The notes under the pieces are model-generated. The model saw only the letters and a program-made list of their open reading frames with translations, searched no databases and was not told the origin of the DNA. A stretch of 64,000 nucleotides of DNA, taken from positions 72,598,401 through 72,662,400 of the forward strand of contig JAKGHH010000001.1 of assembly GCA_022828595.1 (NCBI GenBank). The letters are read 5' to 3'. This DNA comes from Nelumbo lutea. Taxonomy: Eukaryota; Streptophyta; Magnoliopsida; Proteales; Nelumbonaceae. How positions within the stretch are numbered: position 1 is the stretch's first letter; the number at the start of each line of letters is the position of its first letter. Made by a program: the position numbers and the translations under genes. Of the stretch, positions 20,588 through 32,500 are shown piece after piece.

Positions 20588-23500
20588 TTACAAATCGTTT
20601 TCTCTTGCGGAGACATCTCCCATGAGCTCCTCAAGTGAGAATTCATCCTCTTCCATGATTTCTCCATCTTTGCCATCCCAAGGCTCTGTCTTCACAACCA
20701 CAGGGGCATTCTCAATAGGCAGATTTCCCTTCCCACCTAGCCCAGCTTCTCTGACAAATTCTCTGCAAATCAATTCCATTGTGTTACTTTTGTTCTTTCT
20801 TATCAACTTTTGACAACAAAAAGAAGGTAGAAAAAAAGAATGAAGCTTACATGATTTGCCCAAGCTCAAATGCACTCCGCAGTGGAACATAAGCTCGTTT
20901 CTTTACATTCAGTGCAACCAAAGCAGGATAACCATACCCACCAACACCAATTAGCTTTTCAAGATCTAGTTGCTTACCTGCAGCTGCCCAAACATAACTG
21001 CAACAGACATCCAATGCCAATTCTGTAATTAGACCAGGTTGGGACCTACTAGGATATTAGTATTTAATGATTTTCAGGGTAGTTTGGAGATGATATGTAC
21101 TTGATGTAGTCCTGACGAAAGCATGTATTGGACGCTGAATCTCATAATATTGTATTAGGCTCTAAATAACCCCATCAACAAGATCCTGAATACTTGCCTG
21201 TATGGGCTTCTTTTGAACTTCTCTGCAACGGATAGCAAGAGCTCAAGGTACTTATTCCTTCCCTCTGCCTTAGAATCCAAAATGTCGGGGAGGAAAGCAA
21301 CAAAGCAGATGGAAGATGAACTACACTTTTCTTCCATTACATCCTACATATCAATAGTACAATGAATTTTATACCTAAGTGGGTAAGTCTTACACTAAAT
21401 AAACTTCTGAGAGTGAAGAAAAATGCTTACTGGACCAGTGAGCTCAGTCACTTCAGGGGGCACCGCATTTATTTCCAGCTGCTCCAGTGCGAATGATTCA
21501 ATGGATGAAGCAAATCTTGCACCTTCATATTTGGTTGGGCTGTCCTTTTCAGCACCAAATACCAGGATGGTGGGGAATCCTTCCACTTTGAACCTACTCA
21601 TCAGAAACTGATGAACTCACTCAATTAGAAATTACCCTGCTCAACAAATCTGCAAACTCAAGCAGATGCAATGTAGAAAAAAGAAACTGATACTTCATAT
21701 CTCTTCCTACTTATTGGTTGACACCCATACAGCTTGATATTGTAAAACATCAAGCAGCATATTTTCAGAAATCAGTAAGTCCACATTTTTATGTGTAGTA
21801 ATCAGCACTGCAAGGTCCGAGCGACAGTACGTAAGATCTAGGGTTATGATGGGAAAATGGTGGCTCTCTTCACAAATTTCCTGGTGCAAATAAAACCCAA
21901 ATTTGCATGAGATACATGCTATCAATGAGAAAGCTATTTACAAATTCATAACATATTTGTACCACTCAGCTTAGTATACTGCTCCATTATATGAATGGGA
22001 AAGTAACTAAAATCAAGGGGCTAGGATAACTAGAGAAACAAGATATAGTTATGTTGTTCCACAGACCAAAACCAAGTTTTCTGTCCAATAGGTGGTTGGA
22101 CATGCAAACTGGATTGAACAAGGCCAAAATATGAGAAATTTAAATTACCATTTATCTGTAAGAGGGTTTTTTTAACTTGACTCCATATCAGAAGTAAAAC
22201 AAGAACTCTAATCTCATTAATCATGTAAGCAAGCCTCAAAAGACCTCTCAAAATTCTTGCCCCATGTGATAGAATTGGCAGAATCTCCTGTTCAATGAGG
22301 AGCAAGGAAAGCCTCCAAGTGATAGCGAAGACTAAGGAACACCAGCTCCATCAGTCCATCTTAATTGAATCAATCTCCCCAATAGGATGTTTTGGGCTGT
22401 TCTGTAATTGCTCCATGATTTGGGGTTTATAGGGTATTTGGGAGTAGAGATTCTTTAGCTCCTTTCCTTGTAATTCTGGTTTTACAAACTATTAATAAAA
22501 TCCACTGTTATCGATTAAAAAAAAATCTCCCCAATAGGATCTGTATGAACCCAAATAATGTTGACTAATTGTTGAGGAATTTTAATTGCCCAAGGAGCTT
22601 TCAATCTCAAGAAAGCATCCTCCATGGAAGAAGCATCATAGGTCATAATGATTGGAGAATCAAAGACTACAGAGGAGAGAAAGCTCAGAAAATCATTGAT
22701 CCAAAATTTTTGAAGAGCTGCAAATTTAGGAGGGAGCAATCCACTTTTGAGCTCTAAAATGAATGCTACAGAACATAAAAAATACTCAAATACTAATTGC
22801 TAGCAATTGAAAGAAAACGTTGCAGGAAAAATGTAAAGCCTGAGCATATATTTAAATTTGTTATTACCTTTTCTGCATCACAATCGACATGGCCCAGTTT
22901 CACTTTCCCCTTCAAGTTGTTTGCGGCTTTCTTCCACTCAGGTGCCAGCTTTTTACAGTGTCCACACCTGGAGAAAAAAGAAAAGTAAAACTGCATTTCA
23001 GTTAAAAACTAACAAAAATAAAAGGAAGACAGGCGTTAAGAATTTAAAAGCCTATGAATGATGTAGCATTGGAAGGCTATGTGAGCTGTACCCTAAACTT
23101 TCCAAAGTGCCAAAATATTACAATGAAGAAATGTTTTGAACTCATTAATGGAAGGGTTATTTGGTATCCAAACTTTAGAAGACAATTATAAGATAGAGTG
23201 AATAGGTGCATTTCTCTGTTCAACAGGATTGAAGAGGAGAAAGCGTTTCGTGATGTTTCAGATGCTAAATGGTGGAAGGAATGCATAAACAGATGTTTCA
23301 TGGTAATATCTTATTACAATTCTATGTAATCAGGTGGAGCATTCTGATTTAAAAGGTCTTCGGGGCATCCTAATTCCTCCTAGAGTGTAGGCTTTTGCAT
23401 GGCAGATAGCTCCAGATAGCATCTTCATAATGAATCGCCAAAAAAAAAGAAAGATGTTTTCATTTGACTGGTTTATGTTAAATATGCTACACCAATGAAA

Positions 23501-26500
23501 AAGATGTTAGATATCTATTTATCTCGTGAAAAATGATCAAGTATTTGGTGGGGCTGATTCTTTTCTTTATTTAGAAGACAAGAATGGTAGCCACAACATT
23601 CACATGATAAAATCTTTATAGCCTACTCTTCATGGTCATGGATGTCCATTGCAAAAGGCTAGGTGACCCTAAATAGCTGAGACCAACATTGGGTAATATC
23701 CTTTTGATGGCCTTAGACTACTTCTCATGGAAGTGGAAAACAAAGATCTTTTGATGCTGTATTCCTTTGGATGTGTGCTGGGGGTATTTGGAAAGAAAGA
23801 ATCAGAAAAAATCCTTAATGGGAAGCAGAAAGTTGAGAAAGATTGTCCTGACATGGGCAATATGATATTGGATTTTCTCAGCCCTGGTTTTTGGTCTACC
23901 TTGGGCTTGGGGGTTGAATGATGTAATACAAGAGTCTGATATGTATTTTTCATTTGCTTTTTCCTTTTGATTTACTAGCGCTGACCCGTGCAATGCACGG
24001 GATGCTGTATTTCTACTTTTTTATATGTAGAATAGTAGAAAAAAAATTTCTTTTCCTTTTTAGATATTGACCTTCAAACTTTCCTTTTTATATAGCTTAT
24101 ATATTATGATAAGCACATAAACCATCAGTTGGTGGCTCAGTTGATACCTTAGGGGTTGGGGCAATGGGCTACCTTCCATTGTGTAGCCCTATAAAGCCAA
24201 AAAAATGTGTTTAGCATGAGATTAATAACCAAGTTAAAAAAACAATTTCAAAATTGAACTGATTAAGATAACCAAAAACTCGCATTAAGTTCTTTTTTAC
24301 TACATTTTATTATTGAAAAAATGTACATTAAATTAAATTAATAAAAACAAAGGGAAAAACATGAACCCAAGGAAAGGAGCAATGGTTTGTTTAAATTGGT
24401 TCACCCCATGTATTGGTGGGCAAATTTGGGGTTTTAGACATTAATTTAGGTTCAAGCTAAGGTTCATTGGGTTGACCCTTAACCTAACCCAGCCTATCTA
24501 ATTTACACCCTACTTTATTAGGGAGAGACAAAAGGGATTAAGAGATTAATAAGAGAAAATAAGGATTTAATGGGGAAGGGAGATGTTACAAATATTGACT
24601 ATTAAGGGGGGGGGGGGAGAGAGAGATTTATTAGAGAGTAAATATTGATTTTATGAGAGATGATAAAGACCATGAGGTTTTTAATGATTTAATATAAAAA
24701 TAAATATGCACATGTGTGAGAAAGGAGAGGAGGAGGTATGTGTGAACTTTGTGGTGAGAGGACCCTCACCTCCCCTCTTTCCTCTCTCTATTATACATAT
24801 AGATGCTATTATCTTGGGTCTTACATCACCTCTATTTATGATGTATGCTCCTATCATTTTAGTGAAATTTAACTTGAATAAAAGAACCAGAAAAGAATGT
24901 GTTTTCTGATGTAATTTAGAGAGAAGAAGAAGAGAAGTCAACCACTCAAAGAGAAGAAGAGAGAAGAGAGAAGAGAAGAAAAAAGAGAAAGGGTGCGGTT
25001 AGATCTTTCTGGCCGCCCCACTAAATCTTATTTATATTCATGACTTTACAAGAAGTAGAATTACTCTAATACCCCTACTTAAAACAAAAGAAAATAAATA
25101 TGGCCCAACCGGCCCAACTACCATAACTGTAACATAAAGAAATAAACAGTAAAATAAAGTGTGGGGTTGGGACCACATACACTAATACTTCATCAACTAT
25201 CTCTACACTCCCCCTAAAGTTGGGAGTAGATATTTGTCATTTCCAACATGCGTAAATCTGTCTCCAGCTGGATTTTTGTGACTACTTTAGTACAGAGATC
25301 AGCTAGCTGCATGTTTGAGGCAATATAGGGAAGACACTTCTTGAGATGCAACTCACTCTCGGATAAAATGTTTGTCCACCTCGATAAGTTTAGTCCTGTC
25401 ATGCTGTATTGGATTGTGGGCAATGTTAATTGCAGCTTGATTATCACAATACAACATTAGAGGTTTCTCATAGTCAACCCTCAGCTCATAAAGTAAAGAT
25501 CTCAGCCATAACACTTCTGCAACACCATTAGCCATGGACCTGTATTCAGCTTTGGCACTGGAGCGAGCAACAACATCTTGTTTATTGCTTTTCCAGGAAA
25601 CAAGGTTTCCCCCTACAAATGCACAATACCCAGAGGCAAATCTTCTGTCATCAATACATCCAGCCCAATCAGCATTTGTATATACTTCTATCTTCATGTG
25701 ACCACTATTCCTGAAGAGTATGCCTCTCCCTAGGCATCTCTTCAAGTAAGCAAGTATCCTTTCCACCGCAAGAAGGTGAGTGGTCTTAGGAAAATGCATG
25801 TATTGACTAACAACAATGATAGCATATGAAATATTTGGTCGTGTTAGGCAAAGATAAAGAAGTTTCCCAACCAACCTTTGATATATAGCCATGTCCTCAA
25901 CAAGTTCTCCACTTTCTACACTTATTTTATGGTTCAATTCAATGGGTGTGTTGGCAGGCTTCACTCTTAACTTTTTAGTTTCTTCCAATAAGTCAAGAAT
26001 ATACTTTCTTTGAGAGATAAAAATGTCATGCTTAGATTGAGCTACCTCAATTCCCAGGAAATAATGTAATTCCCCCAAGCTCTTCACTTCAAATTCCTTG
26101 TGAAAATGCTGCTTAAGACAGTCAATGTCAATAATATCACTTCCCCTCACCACAATGTCATCCACATAAACAACAAGTAAGGTCAAGGAGGAGTCTGTCT
26201 TCTTAAGGAAGAGAGTGTGATCTGATTGAGCCTGCATGTAACCAAACCTTTCCAAAGCCAATCTAAACCTATCAAACTAAGTTCTTGGAGATTGATTCAA
26301 CCCATATAAAGCCTTCTTCAACCAGCAAACTTTCTTTCCTACTTCTGTTTTGTTAAATCCAGGGGGTAACTCCATGTACACCTCCTCTTGCAAATCTCCA
26401 TTGAGAAATGCATTCTTGACATCCATACGAAATAGTGGTCATGAGAAATTTGTAGCAATAGATAATAGGACTCTGATAGTGTTCATCTTGGCAACTAGTA

Positions 26501-29500
26501 CAAAGGTTTCTATATAGTCTATGCCATAAGTTTGTGTGAATCCCTTTGCAACCAATCTGGCCTTATATTTCTCTACAGAACCGTCAGCATTATATTTCAC
26601 TGTAAACACCCATCTGCACCCAACAGGTTTCTTCCTCTCAGGCTGGTCAATTAGTTCCCACGTATTGTTCTTAACAAGAGCATCCATCTCTACTTTCATC
26701 TCTTCCTTCCAATCAGGTATCAATAGAGCTTCTTGCACTGTTCTGGGTATAGGAATAGCAGCAATAGATGCCAGGAAAGATCTATAGGATTCTAAGAGAC
26801 AATCATAAGAAAGAAACTGCGAGATACAAGGAGTAGTGGATGAAGTACAATGACGCTTCCTTTTATGAATTGCAATTAGGAGATTAAGGTCATCTAAAAG
26901 AGAAGGCTGAGGCTCAACAGTGTTAGGCAAAGTATCTGCAACAATGGGTGTAGTGCCTGGATCTGAAGTTGTAGAAGGTGTTGGGATCGGCTTGGACTAC
27001 TAAGGACGGGAATGAACCTGCCTCCACTATTGTCTATGGTACACTCTCAACTCCTTGCACTTCTGACAGCCCTCTTCACGGCACTCCCCCTCAGTGACTG
27101 GAATAGTTAATGGAACTTCTGGGGCTGAAATCCCTTCCTCACTACTCTCCCCTTGAGGAGAAGCCTTATGATAGTAGGGCATATCCTCAAAAAAGGTGAC
27201 ATCTATGGACACAAAATGTCTCCCCGAAACAGGCTCATAACAGCAATACCCCTTTTGATTTTGTGCGTACCCAAGGAAGATACATTTAACAGCTTTGGGA
27301 TCAAATTTGAAGCAATGAGGTCCAAGGATTTGAACAAAACAAGTACACCCAAAAGTTTTAAGGGGAATAGTGAACAAGTCCTTGTCTAGATACAAAAGAT
27401 TGAATGGTATTTTCATGTCTAGAACCCATGAATGAATTATGTTAATAAGGTAAACAACTATACAGATTGCATCCCCCCAGAAGTGTATGGGAACATTAAA
27501 GTTGAACATGATGCTTCTGGCTACCTCCAAGATATGTCTATTTTTTTCTCTCAGCAACCCCATTTTGCTGAGGTGTACAAGGACAAGTGCTCTGATGAAT
27601 GACTCCATGATCTAGGAGATATGATGCCAAGGGTTTTGCAAAGTACTCCTTAGCATTATCGAATCTGAGAGTTTTGGTCCTAATTTCAAATTGGGTCAGT
27701 ACCATCTGATTAAAAGCCTAGGTCAAAGAGGGGACCTCATCTCGAGAGTGCATAAAGTAAACCCATGAGAAACGGGTATAATCATCAACAAATAACAAGT
27801 ATCTGTACCCCCCATAGTAGGAATATGATATGGTCCCCAAACATCTGTATGCATAATTTCAAAAGGAAGATTGCTTCTTTTATTGCTCAAAGAATAAGTT
27901 GATCTACAATGTTTTGCAAGTTCATTGCTTTCACACCTCAAACTAGACACTTGGACTAACTCAAACAAATTTGGAAACTGACTCTTCAAAGATCCAAAAG
28001 ACAAATGACCTAATCAGTTATGCTAAAGAATAATCTGACTCAAAGATTGAGAAACAAATAATCTCCTAACTTCACTCTCCTTCCCATGTGGATGCTCAAG
28101 AAGGTAAACTCCATTCGTCTCACGATCAGGGGAAAAAGGTCACTGAACAATTTTGATTCTTAGTAATACTACTAACTAAAAGCAAGTTAACACTAAGCTT
28201 AGGAACATGCAAAACTGAGGACAGGGAGATAGCATCAAACAGTATGTTATAGCTCTTGTACTTGAGTGAGAAAAGGTTGAAGTGAGAGTAGAAGATGTAG
28301 TAGCTGAAGGCTGAGATGATGACCCAGAAATACCAACTTCATTCTCTAATTGTGTCAAAGCAGCCTAGACAGCAGCTAAGGCATCTAAGGACGTGGTCCT
28401 TGTGCTGGAAGTGGATGCATTGTCTGTAATAACTGTCACATTAGCACTTCCCTTCTTGTTTTTGAGTCACACTGGCATCAAGTGGGGATGCAACTTCCAA
28501 CAAGTGTCCCTAGTATGTTTTGACTTCTTACAATGATCACAAAAAATGTCTCTTTTATTTTCCTTCTTCATTTCCCTTTCCTTCTCCCCTCCAAACTTAG
28601 ATTTTGTTGCTGCTAAGGCCGATTCTATAGGCTGAAATGGTAACATAACCTTTCTCCTACTCTCTTCACTGTGAACCAATGAGTAGGCTTGAGATAATGT
28701 CACACTCTCCCTAGTAAGAAGTTGTTGTCTTACAATGTCAAAATCCGAGTTCAGACCAGCTAAGAACTCAAACACTCTATTTGTTTCAATTGACTTTCTA
28801 TACGTTGCTGCATCCCTCTGACTTTCCCACTCAATAGTTTCAAAGTGATCAATTTCATGCCATAGGGATTTTAGAGTAGCAAAGTACACTGAGACTGGCT
28901 TCTCCCCTTGCTTGAGATTATTCACTTCACACTTCAGTTCATAAGCTCTAGCAACATTAAGAGGTTGGGAGTATATCTCCTTCATGTTGTCCCAAATCTC
29001 TTTGGCTGTTTTTGCCCATAAGTAGTTTCAGCTGATGTGAGGCTGCATAGAGTTGCATAGCCAAGTCATCACCAAATAGTTCTCTTGAACCCATTTGGGA
29101 TGTGATATGTCATCCTTGGCTGGCTTCTTTGTGTCTCGAATCACATAACCTAATTTACCTCTAAAGGGTGCGGTTAGATCCTTCTAACCACCCCACTAAA
29201 TCTTATTATACTCATGACTTTACAAGAAGTAGAATTACTCTAATGCCCCAACTTAAAACAAAAGAAAATAAATATGGCCGAACTGGCCCAACTACCATAA
29301 CTGTAACACAAAGAAATAAACAGTAAAATAAAGTGTGGGGCTAGGACTACACACACTAATATTAACTATCTATACAATTTATCATTTACCATAAAAAAAT
29401 TAAACTCTTGAGAGTAGAAATTAAGTTTATTTTAGTTCCAATTAATGGACTCTAATTTGGTGATATTCCATAATCTATATCTTCATACAAGTAAGCATTA

Positions 29501-32500
29501 GATTTTACTCGGTTTTTTCTTTTCTTTTTTTTTTTTTGACCTAGGTGCTCAGTTTCTAGTTTAACATAGAACAATTATAGAATTTTCCATATTCAATCAT
29601 TTATTATATCAGCAAGCAAACAATTGATAGAATGAGTAGGTAATGCCTCATCTTTTGAAAATACTAAGCATGCAAGTTCTTTTTTTCTTGTATGCTTTGC
29701 AAATCCATCTTACATCATACATCTGGAATACTGCAATGGAACCCACCTGTAATGACAGTTAGGGGACCCACTTGGAATGACAATGCATTTGTAAGGCATG
29801 CAAGAAATGAATCAAAGGGATTAGCAATACTCTATTTATGAACGGACCACAAAAAATAATCGAAGCCATGACTAGCAAAAGACACATCGCACGTTTGTTA
29901 TCTGAGGAACACTTACCAGGGTAAAAAGAACTCCACCATCCAAAGATCTTTACTTTTAAGTACCATATGGTCAAAATTTTTAGAATTCAGTTCTATTGAT
30001 GCACTTGATTTAGATGTCTCACTTGAGCCTCCTGATGCCTTTCCATGAACACGTTCTTTCAAAAGAGCCTTAATCTATACAAGACTAAAGGGTGTTAGCC
30101 ATCCCACCATTTCATGGATAATGCTCCAGATTAACAGAAAACTAAGAGAAAATCTCAAATACTGAACAGGTAAAACCTTAAGAAAGGCAAGATAGAAAGA
30201 CTTCAGACACCACCTCAACCCATTTTCCCATACATTTGAAAGGGGTTGGGTTCAGACATAGCCACACTTAGACCCCACCCCACTATATACATCAGATTTG
30301 GGTCCTGTTGAGATGGGGTTCATCCAACCTGCTGATGTGGCATCAAGATGGTCCTAGAATAGGGGTGATCCTTTATAGTCCAGCCTAGAAATTTCTAGGC
30401 TTGGGCCTGGGTTTTGTATCCACAAACACACACATACATACATATACCCGTACATGACTTATTTTATATTATATATTGTATATACTTAATACAATGTATT
30501 GCAACCCAAAGGCCCAGAACCTGGCCCATGATCACCCCTATCCTAGAATCACCCTAGTAGTATTCTAGATTTATTTTCCTTTTTCTAATATTCTATGTCT
30601 GCAGAAAATTTCATGCAAAAATTCCATTCCTAGGACCTAGACCTACTTCTGTTGTTCTTGCAAATTTTGTTGGTTGAGGGAGAAGCTGACAAGTTGTTCA
30701 ATCAGACATAAAACATTTACAAGTCAAATTGATATTCTTAGATAGCTCCAATAAACTCTACTAAAGCAACAATTCATCTTATTCAGTTATTCCTTTAAAT
30801 TTTCAGCCCACCTAGCCCCCATACAACTACCTCTTCTACATCATCTGTTAGTTAAATATGCTATCTAGTACATTTTTAACAAAGATGAACTGGATCCAGT
30901 TAACTACTGGTTCAAATGCATTACTCAAATTGTCCAAGATGTTGGATCTGATTCCTGCTAAATGGGGTTGGCTAAGCATAAGCAATGAAAATCTCCCTTA
31001 AGACCATGGGTCTAGTTTCCATTAATCTCATCAACTATTTACTGCAATACTTCATTAGGCATTAATTACAAAGTTTGTTTTGTGTATACGTATAAAATAC
31101 AAAATTCTCTTCATTTTAGGATTTTTATCAACAGTTGAACCTAAATAGAATTTTTTTCAAGGGGCTTTATCCCTTTGGTTTTGAACCTGAAAATTGCATG
31201 CATTTTTTAGCCTCATTAAAATCATCTCTATGGTTTTGAATATCCAGATTTCAGACAACTAGCCACAGAAATAGAAAGATTGACCGGGAAGAGGGAGAGG
31301 TGCTTGATTGAATGGGCCAAGACCCTGGATTCCTGGAAATGGCATGTATCAGCAGCAGTTTATTAATCAGTGGAAAGGAATTCTTTTTGTGGGCTGTAAA
31401 TGAATGGTCAACATTTGCATTGTTTTTTTTGTATTCTCAACCCTTTGTACACCTTGGTGTGTAGGGGTTTTGATGTAATCTTTTGATACATTTTCAGTTA
31501 ATATAAATCATACTTTATCTTTCAAAAGAAATCTCTATTTCTATTACAAAAGTGGTCAAGATTGATGATGTTGATGGTACAATTAAGAAGTGGATGCCCT
31601 AGTAGAAAGTTGGGCAACTAAAAGAAGAAAAAAGTGATTTTAAGAATCGAAGTGTATCCAAGATAATGATGTTAAGATAGGTGGAAAGATTAAGGACAAA
31701 AAATTAGCATTCATTGAATTTAAGGATAGCGCAAATAGGTTACATGATGGGGGAATGCTGACCAAAGTGATCTTGTCACCTAAATACAATGCATATATGA
31801 CTACTTTTTAAGAAAAAAAATACAATATGAACAATTACACGAGAAAAAAAAATGATTTGGTGCAACTCGATGGCTCTAAAAGTGAAAAAGCCATTACCCA
31901 ATGTTGGTCCCAGATATCTAGAGTCATGTGGGGGGAGGGAGTAGACTGGATATGGACTTAAACTTCAACATTTTGGCTCAAATTGGCGGGTCTCAAACTT
32001 TAATCCACATTCTCACAGATGCCAGCCCAAGTTTTTACCATTACACCAAGCAATGGCACCTTGAAGGTTCCAAAAAGTATTACAAGAAACATTACCCATT
32101 GTTGGTCCTAGCTACTGGGGTCATGGAGGGGGTGGAGTGGATACAAACTTCAGAATTACACCAGCCACCGGGCAATGATCCCTAAAAATAAAAGAGAAGG
32201 GAAAAGGTTAAAAGGACAAGGATTGAAATAACTAGAAAAGAAATATAGGATAGGACTACCAAAAAGGGCATGGGTTGAACTGTTGAAGTAATGAGAAACG
32301 ATTTAAGGGCTCATAACTTAACAATGGATATTAGCACTGAATAGAGTGGAATGGAAAAAAAGGATTTACGTAGTTGAATAGGTGGGACAAGGCTTTAGTT
32401 GAGTTGAGTAAATAAAAATAAATAAAGTCCTTGATAAAGTGAAGTGGCAGGATAGGATTTACGTTGCTAGCCTCATTTAATAGGGAAAGGGCTTTGTTGA

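Larger units (their letters stand above)
24919..29376 (-). mobile_element. Copia LTR retrotransposon A, decayed, in PDI intron 4
   Basis: On the minus strand, in the same direction as the PDI gene. The 5' LTR copy starts TGTATAGATAGTTAATATT at 29376 and the 3' LTR starts TGTAGAGATAGTTGATG at 25207 after a purine tract. Candidate 5-bp flanks ATTTA occur at 24914-24918 and 29377-29381. The internal order gag, integrase, reverse transcriptase, RNase H identifies Ty1/Copia. The 5' LTR is cut short near 29165 and runs straight into mid-gag, so the LTR end, primer site and gag start are deleted. Frameshifts and stops break every gene. Confidence 0.88.

Noticed and set aside
21185..21195. GTATTC as a normal GT donor for PDI exon 7
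   Set aside because: It would shift the frame in exon 8 and give a stop within eight codons, whereas GCAAGT one codon earlier preserves the family sequence.
22515..22739. Short open frames in PDI intron 5 as a missing exon
   Set aside because: The PDI frame is already continuous from exon 5 to exon 6 and the family has no extra domain here.
31989..32060. A tRNA gene on the minus strand
   Set aside because: A-box and B-box words are present, but the acceptor and anticodon arms do not pair; a SINE head explains it better.
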